Below, one piece after another: positions 40,551 to 52,795 of a stretch of 64,000 nucleotides of DNA. The notes beneath the pieces are model-generated. The model searched no databases. It saw only the letters and a list, made by a program, of their open reading frames with translations, and was not told where the DNA came from. Position 1 is the stretch's first letter, and every line of letters starts with the position of its first letter. This stretch comes from Rotaria sordida (lineage: Eukaryota; Rotifera; Eurotatoria; Philodinida; Philodinidae), in assembly GCA_905250125.1 (NCBI GenBank), contig CAJNOL010000080.1:4790-68789 (forward strand), written 5' to 3'. The translations under genes and the position numbers were made by a program.

Positions 40551-41848
40551 ATGTCAGTAGTACCGTATTTTGTTGCTGCTGTGGGTTCTAGCACATTACG
40601 TATTGTTGAAATGGTTTTTTTCAATTTCTAAAGACGCAGAACGTTATTTAAATCATGAAATCAATTTCAAAGAAGCTACGGATAATATTGTTCAAAATAT
40701 ACATATTTATGTGCCATTAACAACTGCTAAACTTATATGTGATACTATTGTTCTAAGCGTGACAGGTAAATGGATTTATGATGTGCTTATTCACGTAAGA
40801 TATATATTTAAAGGTCTTATTAATTATGGACTTGAAGCTTTTAAAAATGCTATAAAATTATCATTAAATCATATTTTTACATCACTTCGAAGTTGTTCAA
40901 TTGGTCTTATTTTAAGTCAATTTAAGCATATTTATGATAAACATGAAAAAGTTTTATTATCTATATCTATAATTGATTTTTGTACTATTTGTAATCATAT
41001 TTATCTTCTCATTATTAGTCAAAGAAATGGTTTTAAAAAAAAATTCAATTAGACCTTATGAAATATTTGTTAGAATGTATGGGTATTATACGTGCAGTAG
41101 CTGAATCGAATAATATTGATTTTGTTAAATATATGAATAAATGTTATTCAGATGAAATGTACGTATTTGAAATCAATTCATTCTTAATAAATTATTTTTC
41201 TGTATCATTTTAGTTATATAAATAATACATCTTCATCGAATAATGAACATTCTTTTGAGCGGAAACGTGTAAAAGATCCGGATTTTATTCAAATTATTAC
41301 AATTTCATTAGAAGATATATTTCATGGAAAAGTATGTGATGTAATTGTTAAACGAGAAATTCGTGATATTAATAAACAAATGCCAGAAATTGAAGAAGCA
41401 ACATATCAAGTTATTATTGAACCTGGTTATGTTGATGGAAAAACATTTCGTTTTATCGAAGCAGGTCATAAAGATCCAGTAAATATACCAGCAGATTTAG
41501 TTGTAACAATTCGAACAGAACCACATAGACTATATGAATGATCAGGTTCTAATCTTATTTATATAGCAAAAATTTCTTTACAACAGGTATGTATTTTTTC
41601 TAATTATTTACTTTTTTTTTTGAACTTTGTCTATTTAGGCATTAGATGGTTTACCAGTTCAAATACCATTGATTGATGGAAGAACAGAAGAGTTTTATCC
41701 AAATGATATTATTAATCCACATACAGAATTTATTATTGATCAAGCTGGTCTTCCGGATCCAACAAATAATGGAATTCGTGGTCGACTTATTGTTAAATTT
41801 GATATTGACTTTCCCGATTACAAGTTAGGAAGAGAACCTGTCGAATGA
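40551..41848 (+). pseudogene. Broken gene with DnaJ (Hsp40) C-terminal domain
   Basis: Three breaks are visible. An ORF opens at ATG 40551 (MSVVPYFVAAVGSSTLRI) and shifts frame at a T-run near 40614-40621. It continues as an unrecognised helical, partly hydrophobic region (KDAERYLNHEINFKEATDNI) to about 41040, where an A-run causes a second shift. The third reading uses exons ending 41158, 41214-41586 and 41639-41848. It encodes a type B DnaJ substrate-binding C-terminal domain: ITISLEDIFHGKVCDVIVKR, VIIEPGYVDGKTFRFIEAGH, then LDGLPVQIPLIDGR and GIRGRLIVKFDIDFP. Within it a TGA at 41539-41541 stands where an Arg (CGA) is expected. There is no J domain (no HPD), so Hsp70 stimulation could not come from this protein. 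The downstream sequence is still highly conserved, so the damage is recent, or two of the breaks are assembly errors in homopolymers. Confidence 0.72.
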
Positions 41849-44735
41849 TATACACACGATGAAAATTTTCAATAGACTTTATATATGTATAGTTGTAGAA
41901 CAAGTTCGACTTCATTACTCTTTTATTTATATAATCAAGCATCATACTTAAATGAAAACTATTGTTGTTTTCAAATCGATATCTTATCACTTAGTATAAC
42001 CACGAAAATTATTTTAAATTACTAACTATTGATTACATAATTATTTTAAAACATACATACTACTTTTCTATTTAACTCTAGAAATAAAATAAAAAATTAA
42101 TAGTATTACTGTTGTTTTCAAAAGACAATGCTTTTGATTATTTTCTGAATAACTTTTGATAGAAAGCAGATGATACGTTGCAATTTTTTATTATTCAAAA
42201 GAGAAGTACTTAGAGTATGAAGTTTGAAGTTAATTGTTTAGATGGATTTTGACTGAAGGTTTTAAAGGCTGTTTTCTAAAAATATTTCTCATTGTATTGT
42301 GATTATCTTTATAGATCTTTAGATTCTGCTGTTTGACAATTATAAAGTTTGAAAAATCAATTGATCAGTTTTTTTGAATCTCATCCTCTCCTTGATGATC
42401 ATGTCTGATAGTCTCGAGATCCGTCTGATGACGCGATCTTGAGTCGACCCTCTACCCTTAAGAAACTTTTTTAGCCTAAAGATGTCCACGCTTTTGCAAA
42501 AAAAAATCTTTAAAGTCTTCAAGTCAGTGCATTTCTTGAGAGAGCTGAATTCTTGCTTTTATATCTAATAGCTTCATACCTCTGTAGAGCTAAAAGGATA
42601 TAATTTTTTGAATTTGTTGCAAAATCAAATTCTCCATGAAGCCACATCGTCGTGTTCTTCTCTACGTATAGTATGATACGATACTTGAAATAGTGACTAT
42701 CCGTGTAAAAGTTTTGATCCGAAAAAAGTTACTATTAAGTACTGTCATTATTTTTTCACGAAGTGAAAATAGTACTTATTATTACTTCTGTAGGTACTAA
42801 AACCTACTTATCTACTTATACTTTTAGTAATTAAATACTGAAGAATAATTCTGATTTTTGTTTATTCTTTAATTATATTCAGTGTGTGATCGCACTCAAT
42901 TGAGTTCTGATTGTTTTTCCATTAGAAGTATTTTTACAGAAAATTCTACTCGTTTTTTTTCTCTAAAAAACTTTCATAATGTTTCGCAATAATAAAAAAA
43001 AGCAGAAAGGATTATATCCAGTTACAAAGATTCAATGTACTATTTTTAGTTTGATTATATTTTTTTTAACTTTTCTACTTATTTTTCAAAATGATTTGAT
43101 ATTTAAATGGATTAATATAAAAAATCTTTTCGAAGTGTACCTATATTGATTTAATTTTATTCAATTTTTCATAACCATTACGTATCATTAATATTCAATT
43201 TAACATCAATGGAGAAAAAGAAAATCATTTGAGTTATTTTTAAAATAATTTCAAAGAAAAAATGTATTTTCTTAGTATAAAAATATTAAATTTCAACGAC
43301 GTAATGTTTAATATGAAAATCGATCTCCAAAATTAATTTTCAATGTGTTCTTCTGTAGATATTTTAATTCATTCAAGAGTTATGAAAACTATTTATTAGA
43401 GAGCACGAAGTTATTTTATATTGTTTTGATTTACAAAATAAAGTGTTATTTGATCAAAGATATTTAGATAAAAAAAATAGTTTAGTAAAAAAAAAAGTGT
43501 TCAAGTATTTGTTAAAATCACAAAGAATAGTCGAATGTGTTCAAAGAAATTTCAAAATTGAATTTTAAATTCTGAAAAATGAAATAAAAATATTAATTTT
43601 AATATTGATAAACGATCGATGACATTTGAAGATCAACTTTAACTTGATGACAATTTATCTTTGAATATTGAAAATAATTTAACAATAAAAGACTATTGGC
43701 ATGTAAGGATGCGGGTTTCGGTGAAGAGATGACCCAAAACGACATTCATACTCAGTTCAGACCGAAATCAATTGGAACCAGATACGATCACCGAATTTCT
43801 GTTTCTAAATTCCTACCATTTTTTAGAGTTTTCTAGCCAGCGAAATCATTTGATCAGAGTATCTTCGAAAGAGTAGATGCATAGTGTAACATGCAGTAAT
43901 CGTAAACCTCGGAAGAACGAATCCGATCTCTGAAGAGGCATTGTCACCTCGGCTCACGCACTAGATAAAACACTGATCTCCAAAGTGTTTATCTTTATTG
44001 CATAATTTTTATCAGTTGCTATATCATTATAAATAATTAGACAAAAATTTTCAATTATTACAATGTCAATTGTCTTAAGTTTGCTTTTAGAATCTTTGAT
44101 TTCGATTTTTTTTCTATGCAATATTTTCATAATTGAAGAAAATGAATCTATAAATGATCTGCAGCATTAATTTTCCTCTTTGATACTATGATGTTTAATC
44201 TTTTTTTTCTATTTTAACAGAGAATAACGGCCAATAATCATTTTCATTAGTCGTTCTGTGAATAAATATCCATAGAATGTTTGTATAGCAATAAGCGATA
44301 CCATTATTCAACGCTCTCTTCCCATTTGATAGTCAATACTATTCTTCATATAGTTTCTGTTCGCACGATACTGTCTTTTCTCTGCATTTTGTGATCTTAT
44401 TTTGCTCATATATACTACGTATTAGTTGAACAAAACGACCAATTACATTTATATGGAGGAAACAAAATAAAGAAATTAACCAATTTTTTTCTATCATTAT
44501 TTCATCGATATAGACAGACGAAGTATCCAAAATTTGAATTTTTAATATTTATCTTCAAAAGTGTAAATGATAGATTTGGAAAATACTTACTCATTAACTA
44601 TGTTTACGACATTGGTCCAGAGTTACATTTTGAAAGATATAAAAGCTAGTAGTTTCTTGTTAAGAAAATCTTTTAGTCAATAGAACACGAGATCAATTTT
44701 TATATGTACGTTGTTTGTAGAATAGTGAGCAAGAT

Positions 44736-44790
44736 ATGGGTGTGGGTGTGATTAACTATCCGCACACTTATACCCTACACCCATACCCAC
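44736..44790. repeat. Telomere-like hairpin
   Basis: TATGGGTGTGGGTGTG, about 26 nt, then CCCTACACCCATACCCACA. Arms have 12 or more complementary bases. Confidence 0.85.
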
Positions 44791-47530
44791 AAATAGGGTA
44801 TGTTTTGAAGAAAATGCTCAACTGATAGAAGCTCTTTAAGACTTTAATTCACAGTTATGTCAGAGTCAGCTTGACAGTAGTTTCCTAAAAGCTTTTGACC
44901 ATGATTTCATAGCATTCATTATGAGTGAAAGATTAACTCATAGTAAAATTACAGAGTGAAAGAGAGCGGGTGTATATATCTGTGAAAGGAATCTTTACAC
45001 CTACACTTTCTGTTATTGATTCTTTTCTATTCGCCAGTCTTAAAACATTCAATAAGTCAAAAAAAAAATTCAATAAGACTGAGCAATTTTGTTAAAATAA
45101 AGCCAAATTTTAATAACACTTTGTTCAAATGAATACTTTTATTTTCTATGGTGTAGATCAATTTTTGGAAAAATGAGATTTTAGATTAAAAAAACCATAT
45201 GATTTTATCATATCCGACAATAGAACATCACTGAAGAAACATCAATGAATACCTATTGTGACTTTTTTCGGAACAGAACAATCCTTTCGAGGAAAAAAAA
45301 TGATCTTTTATGGGAAAACGCTCGATTTTAACAGGAATATAACGCAAACTCATAGTCATTATTCAAGTATACTTCGAATTATCTAAACAGACTTTTCTGG
45401 AAAGTAAAATGTGAAAATTATGTATAGTTTATTCCTACTGCAAATATAGCTTGGCTGATTCCTCCGATTTTAGATGACGTAACACTTGTCCATCTCTCCA
45501 GTTCTTGTTTCAATTGTTTTGGTAGCTGCTGAGATCTATATTGAAATGTTTAGAATTCTTTTAACATCACATTGGTACAAGTTTCAGAACGTTTTCAACA
45601 ACTTTCTTCACACTCTAATCAGCATCATTATCTTTTCTAATTTTTTTTTACGATATCAACAACAGAAAATCATTCAATGTTTCTTCTTCTCTCTCTATCT
45701 CATTATCTAAGTGAATACATCAGATCACTTTCTGTTTTCGAACGTCACTAGTCTCCAAATTTATTTTGACAATGATTGGACATCGAATGAAAACTCAAAT
45801 AAATCAATTCAAATAAGGACGCTTCTCGGACAGACTATAAATGTTTCCTTTCTAAAATTAAGATCCAGTTGTTAAAACAATCAAGCGTTAGATATACACG
45901 GCATGTGTTCGATGATTCTATCACATGTGAAGCATATCGAACTTTCAGGTAACAATTTATAGATGATGAAGACTTTTGTGGATGAATTCAAACATCGATG
46001 GAGTATCACATTTGCATAGCGAAAAGGTATGATTCCGAAAAGAAATCATACGACACTTGAAGTTGAAGAAACGAAAATTTATGTATCGAAAACAAAGCTT
46101 TCAATTAACAATATGGTTTGATGATAGTGGCCAATATAATAGTGGTTTTTATTCAACTATAATGAATTATCAATGATAAGTGCAAAAGTTCCACGAAACA
46201 GTTCATCCATAATGATACAACATTTATTTGTTTGACTCTTCTTTAACCTAGCTAGAAATGTTGATTACCAGTCATTTTTATCATCTACTGAATCAACATC
46301 CAAAATATAAAATTAATTTTCGTGTGCGTAGGTATCCACTTTTGTTTCGACAGCAGTAAAAACAAGGTCTTTTTTTTCAAGTGATGTCTCATCAACCAAG
46401 CTGGGAATGTGAACGAGAGCTCTTGCGATGATTGTTTGAATTTGGCGGATCTACTCAATAAATATCTATCGAATTATAGAAGTATGTTTTTCGACTTTAT
46501 TTTTCGTCCATTCGGATATAGAGAGTGAATCAATAGCTTGATTCCATAGCTGATTGAAGCCTGTGCATGTATGAATCATCAGGAGATGCTATCATTTGAA
46601 CGAATTCTGCAGACACATTTGAGAAGAAGGTGAGAACCGGATTTTAACTATCAAACCCAATAATTTTATTCAAAATAAGAAAACAAAGAGATTATTCTTT
46701 TCTTGGATTGACAGGCCGAAAAATTTTAGAAGATTCTATTATTGATCTAAAGTACAATTAGACTACAATGGAATTCAATCGTTTAAATGCATATATTGTC
46801 ACCTTGGTAATCATTTTGGTTTAGGAAGCGAGTCAAGCAACGCCAAGCTCAAAAAGTCTAATCGAGAGAAAGTGTTGTTTGAGGCTTTTTGAAAATTTGC
46901 TATGAAACTTTTTCTGATTTTCGAGAACTTTTATTAGAATTGTTTCTCTTTTTAATAATTGACAAACGAAAAAAGTTCCTGTTCTTCTGTCTATTTAATC
47001 ATTTGGTAAAAAAGAGAATAGTTAGACTAAATTGTCATATAAGTCTGATAATTCATTATATAAAATCCTACATCTGTTGCTTGATGACTATGTGATATTC
47101 TCGTTTATCTCTCTCTAAAGATGAGTAGAACTGAAAAGTTTCTTCGTTTGAATCTGATATACAAGGTTTTGATTTTGTCATGAATCAGAAATCTATCGAT
47201 CATTCTAATCGTATTTTTTTATTATCCAATATCTGACTATTGCTGCATGTGCAAATCATTCCAAGGATTTGGATTATTTGCCATATACTATAGCGAATAT
47301 TTCATTATTGTTCTTGACAAAATCTATCTTGCTTTGCATTGCGTTTCATTCATCATTTTTCATATGCCATATACGAATAACATTTCGTTGCAACACTCAA
47401 ATTACATCGCTGTTCTATCATGTTTTAATTCATAATGCATCTGAATTCGGTTAATGCCTATTTTTTTAAAATAATTTTGCAGTCTGTGAGTAGAAATCAG
47501 TTGAAAAATTTCACTTTCCATATTTTAACT

Positions 47531-47577
47531 TGTGGGCGTGGGTGCGAATATTTGTCTTCTCTTCACCCACACCCCTT
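47531..47577. repeat. Telomere-like hairpin
   Basis: TGTGGGCGTGGGTGCG, about 16 nt, then CACCCACACCCC. Confidence 0.8.
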
Positions 47578-48126
47578 ATATCAGTGATTAGAAAAATCGT
47601 AATGTTAAATTAAGAAAAACAAAATACGAGAATGAAAAATAACGAGAGAATAGCAACTCTTCGATGCAAATAATAGGACAGTCAAGAAAAAAAGAAAAAA
47701 ATTCTTTTCAAAATCCCGAAATCAATAAGAGAAATTCTTAGTCTAACTATTACACGTCGCAATGATGTTGGTGTTAGTAAAGGATATTGGCCAGCATATG
47801 CTGTTGTTATACTAGATATTCATCTATTTATTCATCAAAGAAAACAATTTTTTTATTCATTTTTTTTTGAAAATGAAGAATTCATTTATCTCTATTTTGT
47901 AAATATAAGAGTTATATTTACATTTATTTCATAGAGTCACGATAAAGTAATACTAAAATTTAAGAGATGTAACTATATGACGAAATTATTTATCTGTTAT
48001 CATCGTTTTTATTTTGCAATTCTTTAAAGTATAGTGACGCATTTAGAGATAAGATATGAGTAATGTTAATTTTCTATTATATATAATAAAAGGGCTCATT
48101 TTTCTTTATCGTGTTAAGAATCAGAA

Positions 48127-48882
48127 ATGACTTTTGGGATAAGTGGAAAGAAAGAAAATATAATTAATTCTGATTATTGTGAAAATGTGATGTTATTGCA
48201 GAAGAAAAGTGACAAATGCAAAATGAAATGGCTAATTGGTTTACAGATTTGTACCATAATTTTCATTTTGGTGATGATTGGAACATTTTATATGGTTGCT
48301 TATCCAAAAATTCGAAAATGGCAAGTAGTTACAAACGTTACACATGATGGCTCTGAACAAAATGAAAATATTGTGACCCTGTATGCACTGGATCCGCTCG
48401 CCAGGACTTTCTGCTTCGGTGACGGAAAATATGGTCAGATGTTTTCAAAATGGAGTGTTTACAACAGACGCAGTGATATTGATTTCAACAATTACAAAAA
48501 TGGTAGCTTTAGTATCGGCATAGAAGGTCGTGAAGTTGGAACAATCATCGATCTAGGATCTAGCTCAGATTTACAGAAAAAGTATAAATATGATGAGACA
48601 GCAGGAAATGGCCAAGGATTTGCATCAATCCACAGGAAAAATAAGACAATCCTTATTCTTAAGGGTAGATCATATAGCAACACCTTTCAACCGATGGAAG
48701 AATCCGCAGAGCTGTTCCGAGAAGGAAAATCAGGAGCAAGTGCCTCTGTTAAACAAGGACATTTCTATCTTCTCCGAATTACAGAACAACCTGAAACTGG
48801 TTTCGAGCGCATCGTCAAGATGTTAGTGATCGCGTATCAACCTAATGAAAGGGTTACAATTCGATGGAAAGTGTTAATATAG
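48127..48882 (+). CDS. Orphan type II membrane protein, 251 aa, intronless
   Basis: Residues 1-34 are a polar, Lys-rich cytoplasmic head (ending KCKMK). Residues about 35-58 form one transmembrane helix (WLIGLQICTIIFILVMIGTF). The remaining about 190 residues would lie outside the cell or in the lumen. They hold several possible N-glycosylation sites (NVT near 74, NGS near 125, NKT near 173), only one Cys, and a mixed alternating pattern suggesting beta strands (SFSIGIEGREVGTIIDLGSS, HFYLLRITEQPETGF). I recognise no domain. The frame is complete, codon use is like that of real genes here, and AATAAA follows at 48994, so it is likely expressed. It is the only intact gene in this stretch, surrounded by telomere-like tracts; it may belong to a lineage-specific family. 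Confidence 0.75.
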   Translation: MTFGISGKKENIINSDYCENVMLLQKKSDKCKMKWLIGLQICTIIFILVMIGTFYMVAYPKIRKWQVVTNVTHDGSEQNENIVTLYALDPLARTFCFGDGKYGQMFSKWSVYNRRSDIDFNNYKNGSFSIGIEGREVGTIIDLGSSSDLQKKYKYDETAGNGQGFASIHRKNKTILILKGRSYSNTFQPMEESAELFREGKSGASASVKQGHFYLLRITEQPETGFERIVKMLVIAYQPNERVTIRWKVLI

Positions 48883-49073
48883 TCATATGAATACCAATAT
48901 TGTTAATTGACATAACATAACTTTTCGTATCATCCAATGCTCATGTAGTCTGTGATTCATGGATTCAATAGTTGATAATGTTTAATTTTAATCAATAAAT
49001 ACATTCGAAATCAAGAGATTTCAAAATAAAAGTTCATAAATCTAAGTTGTTAGCGAGTGTCTCCTTCATCTAT

Positions 49074-49162
49074 ACACATAACCACACTCATACCCAGACT
49101 GGATGTGGTTGTGGGTGTGAATTTAATCTCTATTGCGGCACACACCCACTCACACCCACACC
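49074..49162. repeat. Three-part telomere-like tract (CA, GT, CA)
   Basis: CATAACCACACTCATACCCA, then GGATGTGGTTGTGGGTGTG, then CACACACCCACTCACACCCA. The GT block can pair with either CA block, so two alternative hairpins are possible. This is the only copy where a C-rich block comes first. Confidence 0.85.
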
Positions 49163-49839
49163 GTTACCACTATTTAATATAGAGCTAAGATAGTCTGTAC
49201 TGGTCAATAAATCTACATTGTCGAGGCGTCTCGACTTGGAATAGTTGACGTGCACGTGCGACGTTCATAGAAATGATTCCGGAGCAGCCACATTCTCAAA
49301 TGACACAGAAGAGAAAAATTCTATATGTAGAAAATAATGAAAGAGAAGAAAAAATAGGATTGTTCCTGACAAGTTTTATTCTACCAAAGGAGAAACAGCT
49401 GAATTGACGACTTGAGGAAACTGAATGCAACTCCAAGAAACTTGAGAGTATGGGAGTGTGCGTGCGTTTGAAGATGTTTGAAGAGACAATATACTCACAC
49501 AAAATTAACAACTCGCTTACACTGATGAGCGAGTGAACGCAAATATAATAGCCAATGAAAGATTGTGGACATTTCTTTTACGACCATGAAAGTATTAGCG
49601 TTGAATGAGCCTGATAAAATTCCAATTAGATAGAGTACAGTCGGACGGTAATAAGCCATTTGAAGAACTGTTTGAAGAATGAGCATTCCTGACTGTCTAT
49701 ATGATTGAATAAAGCTCTTCAAGCTGATCATGAATGTCACCTTTAAAACACTTTTCGACAAAGTTCTACCTGAATAATCTTCAAAAGGGTATAAATATAA
49801 ATGTGAGGTGGTGCAGTTGCAATATCCTCTGAACCAAAA

Positions 49840-49897
49840 TCCCCATCCACACTCCACAGTCTTCATCGCATATTCTACACCCCACATCCACACACAA
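49840..49897. repeat. Telomere-like C-rich tract, no clear G arm
   Basis: CCCCATCCACACTCCACAG and CACCCCACATCCACACACA separated by about 20 nt. Both blocks are C-rich on the plus strand; a G-rich piece (TGTGTGTGCGGGTATGG) lies about 50 nt after the second block. Confidence 0.65.
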
Positions 49898-50226
49898 TGC
49901 ATTTTCATACAAGGATGAATCATCTAATTATCATCAAATGACGAGCAGTGTGTGTGCGGGTATGGATATCGATGCAGTGGATATTGCTGGCAGCACACAT
50001 CTCTTTCAAAGTGTTTAAGAATGAGAATCAAATAGCAAAATAGAAAATGTCACAATGGTGCAAGATTTCAAATACTATGAATATCACACCTTTTCACTTT
50101 GCTGTCTACATAATGGTTGTTCTTCTTAACAGGAAACGCGCAAAGAAAACAGAAAAAGTATCTCAGGAATTATATAACTGTCATCAAGAACATTTGTTGA
50201 TATGAAAATGTCACGTTATTTACTTG

Positions 50227-50303
50227 AGGGTGTGGGCGTGGATGTGGGTGCATCTCGCAGGAAGAGAATAGAACACCTACATCTATACCTACCCACACCC
50301 ACA
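50227..50303. repeat. Telomere-like hairpin
   Basis: GAGGGTGTGGGCGTGGATG then GGGTG, about 25 nt, then CACCTACATCTATACCTACC and CACACCCACAG. The interruptions GTGGGCGTGGATGTGGG and CCTACATCTATACC show partial mirroring of the variant units. Confidence 0.85.
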
Positions 50304-50827
50304 GAAAAGTCAAGGTTGTTAAACCATATAGAAGCTTTATGCTAACATTGTACACAATATTCGTTTTGTTTGAAATGGATGCTTTGATTGAAATAAAGTT
50401 TAGAACTTTTTACTGTAATAGAAAGAGTTGTGCTGTCAAGTTCGTTCACACGATAAACGCTTTATTCTCCAGTATTCGTGGATCACAAAAAAAAGATACA
50501 CGAAGCGAAAGAAGAATGCCCATGAAAGAAAAAAGTTTGAGTGAGAAAACTGAAAAAACAATCTTGTCTAAAGAAAAAAAGAACAAATGAAATAAAATAT
50601 ATGTTTCACTTAAGACGGTCTGTTTGGTACTGAGTTTGGTGGTATAATATTTTTGTGTTATCCTATAACAAGCAAGAAAAAAAATATTCGATGACTTTAA
50701 ATATCTGCTTCTTTGCGATGAGTACTCTTCTTACAATGGCAAGAAGACTTCACAAGAGTCATTCAACTGAGAAACATATTACAAGATAGGAACATACTAC
50801 TTACACGAGGCCTTTAGAACCGTTGAA

Positions 50828-51505
50828 CTAGTTTGTTGATTGTACTGAGAAGGAACCCTCTAATATATCTTCTTCTTGTAGTTGAAGCGCTTCTCGTCGT
50901 CTAATTAAATCTTTCATTTGTCGTTCTAAATTTCTTTCTATTCGAGCACATTTTTCTTCGGCAACTTGATGTTCTAATTTGCATTTTTGAGCGTACGGCA
51001 GTCGTTGACTCAAATCGCCTAATTTGACCTCGATGCACTGTCGTTCTTCTCTTGCATGTGCTGCAGCTAGAGGAGTAACACCATTGGCAGAATGCATTCG
51101 TCTCATTTCATCATGGTAATCGAGCTGACGATCACAGTTTTGTGCAATCAATTCTTGTATTTGTAAATCTTTATTCGTCTCAATTTTGGTAACCGATTTT
51201 ACTTTTGGGTAATTATCATCTGCCCATTGATCAACAGCCTGAGTGTTATTGCACAATATATGAAAAGCAGTTATTTGAGTTAAATTGTGGGGATTTTTGA
51301 CAATTTTTTGAAATTGTGCAGCGTCGAAGAAAGACAAAATTGGAATAAATGTAATTTGAGAATCATGCTTTGAATATATGCGTTTCAAACATTCGTCAAT
51401 GTCGTAATGGTTTTCGTAGACAGTCGGGGCATAGGAAGTAACAGGCGAACTGCATTCAGGTTCTAAAACAATTGTCAACGGTTGTTTGGGCGCTCTGTCG
51501 GACAT
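50828..51505 (-). CDS. Uncharacterised protein with C-terminal coiled coil, 225 aa
   Basis: A single open frame from ATG at 51505. Residues about 35-110 (YDIDECLKRIYSKHDSQITF, then TQITAFHILCNNTQAVDQWA and YPKVKSV) look like the N-terminal module seen in many bdelloid proteins that also carry TPR or ADP-ribosyltransferase domains; this is from memory of the pattern and not verified. Residues about 150-215 are Arg/Glu/Lys/Gln-rich heptads (EEKCARIERNLERQMKDLIR) expected to form a coiled coil. No catalytic motif is seen. The next frame upstream on the same strand (51856-52345) may belong to the same gene family or be its displaced part. Confidence 0.6.
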   Translation of the reverse strand: MSDRAPKQPLTIVLEPECSSPVTSYAPTVYENHYDIDECLKRIYSKHDSQITFIPILSFFDAAQFQKIVKNPHNLTQITAFHILCNNTQAVDQWADDNYPKVKSVTKIETNKDLQIQELIAQNCDRQLDYHDEMRRMHSANGVTPLAAAHAREERQCIEVKLGDLSQRLPYAQKCKLEHQVAEEKCARIERNLERQMKDLIRRREALQLQEEDILEGSFSVQSTN

Positions 51506-51855
51506 GTTCTAATGAAATAAAGCTGAGTTTAAAAGGAAAGCTGAAAACACCAGAGAAATATTGACCTACTTCAAGCAAGAAAGGACAGGAGCTGCCAACG
51601 GTGTTTTAAGTACAGTCTAATGGGGAATTTGTTCTAAATAATACACCCCTGTGTAATCTGAAAAAAAGAAGATAGTATACTTTTGTTAGGTGAGAATAAC
51701 GTTTCACACTTATCGAGGTCTATTTGATTCGAAAAAAAAATGTAAGAAACGAAAAAGAAGGATTTTATGTTTATTTATGTATTTAATCAGTGAATCTTTA
51801 AAACAAAGTAGCGAGTTGTCGTCTGAATGGCAAAAATCTCTTGAAAGCAGTAAGC
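51506..51855. other. 350-bp spacer
   Basis: Between two minus-strand frames. No domain-bearing frame. It may be the intergenic spacer or a degraded intron. Confidence 0.4.
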
Positions 51856-52345
51856 TCACTTGTCCTCTTCTATCGGCACACTGCTAAATAAATTTTTAAT
51901 ATAACTTTGCGATTTTAGGTAGTATCTTTCAGCCAAATCAAATTCATCACGTTCAATTGCTCTGTCGCCTTCCTGTCGATAATATGTAGCCAAGTTATGA
52001 CTTAACTGAAATTGTAGTTGATCCGATGTTGTAGCCATACTTTTAATTTTTGAATAACCTGGGTAAGAGACAGTTGATGAAGGATTATAGTCGATTACGG
52101 AGTGCACGTGTTCAAGGCTGTCTAGTTCATGTAGTAATTCGGCAGTGATTAGAACATGCGATATAACACACATTATACAACGTTGCTTTTCCTTTGAAGA
52201 ACGAATAAAATCCATGTACGAGAGTGTATCTTGAAAAAACTTTGTTTCCTCTTGTGTAACACAATTAGACATTTCACTTGCTAAGTAGGCAAGGACTAAA
52301 GTTTTCTTATCATTCACTGCGGCATTTGCTTGTTTTACTCCTAGA
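51856..52345 (-). CDS. 3' exon of a TPR-like gene, 5' end missing
   Basis: The frame opens right after a good acceptor (ATTATTTCTAG, minus strand) and needs one base from an upstream exon. It reads GVKQANAAVNDKKTLVLAYL and ends YYLKSQSYIKNL...EEDK with a stop at 51856. The segment HNLATYYRQEGDRAIERDEF followed by DLAERYYLKSQ has the spacing of a tetratricopeptide helix pair. No ATG is available in this exon's start, and the DNA immediately upstream (52370-52600) gives no convincing partner exon but does hold a transposon-like end. I read it as a truncated gene, with an undetected distant exon as the alternative. Confidence 0.5.
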
Positions 52346-52537
52346 AATAATGAGAACAATACAGATGAGAGGAGTAAACGAAGATATCGAATATTCAGTT
52401 CTTATATCCTTCTGCGAAATATTGTACAGTTTTATGCTGCCGTCTAGGAATGCGCAGCTTTTCGTGCAGACTTGTTACAAACGTATTTTTCTTACAAGCA
52501 AGGAGTTTGTTGATATAAGCAAACAGTCGCGCTTCTA

Positions 52538-52600
52538 CAGGGTGTTTCAAAAGTCACACTGCACTACAACAGCCTTGGATTTCTCCGCCATCTTTTGATC
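52538..52600 (+). mobile_element. Possible Tc1/mariner-like terminal fragment
   Basis: TACAGGGTGTTTCAAAAGTC begins at a TA dinucleotide and resembles the CAGGGTGTCCCAAAAGT-type ends of some Tc1/mariner families. No transposase frame and no matching second end are visible; the 100-N gap lies about 200 bp further on and may hide the rest. A weak call. Confidence 0.35.
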
Positions 52601-52795
52601 AAATGGGATGATATTTTTACTACTGATAAAGAAGTATTCATGGTTCATACTCATGAGAAAAACGTTGAAAAATACTACTTTGAAATGTCATTACTAGCTC
52701 AATAAAAGAACTATAGCCTTTCACCAACTAGGAAAAAACATATATATTATATTAGAATTAAATTTAGAGTTTTTTATAAACTTAAAAATGAAGAT

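Larger units (their letters stand above)
41849..48126. other. 6.3-kb gene-poor region with coding relics
   Basis: Only fragments are seen. At 42979-43140 a 54-codon frame (MFRNNKKKQKGLYPVTKIQ, then a hydrophobic segment) looks like the start of a type II membrane protein, and near 43405-43480 a frame reads EVILYCFDLQNKVLFDQRY. At about 47730-47830 another frame reads TRRNDVGVSKGYWPAYAVVI. None continues into a gene, so they are probably decayed exons. Telomere-like hairpins are at 44736 and 47531, with a weaker pair at 44967-45008. A GC-richer stretch lies at 43700-43970 without a recognised function. Confidence 0.5.
48883..50827. other. Intergenic, rich in telomere-like tracts
   Basis: Three telomere-like tract groups (49074-49162, 49840-49897, 50227-50303) lie here, plus weak single arms near 49451 and 49950. 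The minus-strand frame at 49495-49923 includes one of these tracts and reads as Trp/Cys-rich low-quality protein in that part, so I do not call it. Confidence 0.5.

Noticed and set aside
41539..41541. Programmed readthrough or selenocysteine at the TGA
   Set aside because: The expected residue is Arg (CGA to TGA), the context is not a known readthrough signal, and two frameshifts lie upstream; a nonsense change is simpler.
49495..49923. 142-codon minus-strand frame with hydrophobic segments, at first suggestive of a receptor
   Set aside because: Its N-terminal third is a translation of the telomere-like tract at 49840-49897 and the rest has no receptor motif.
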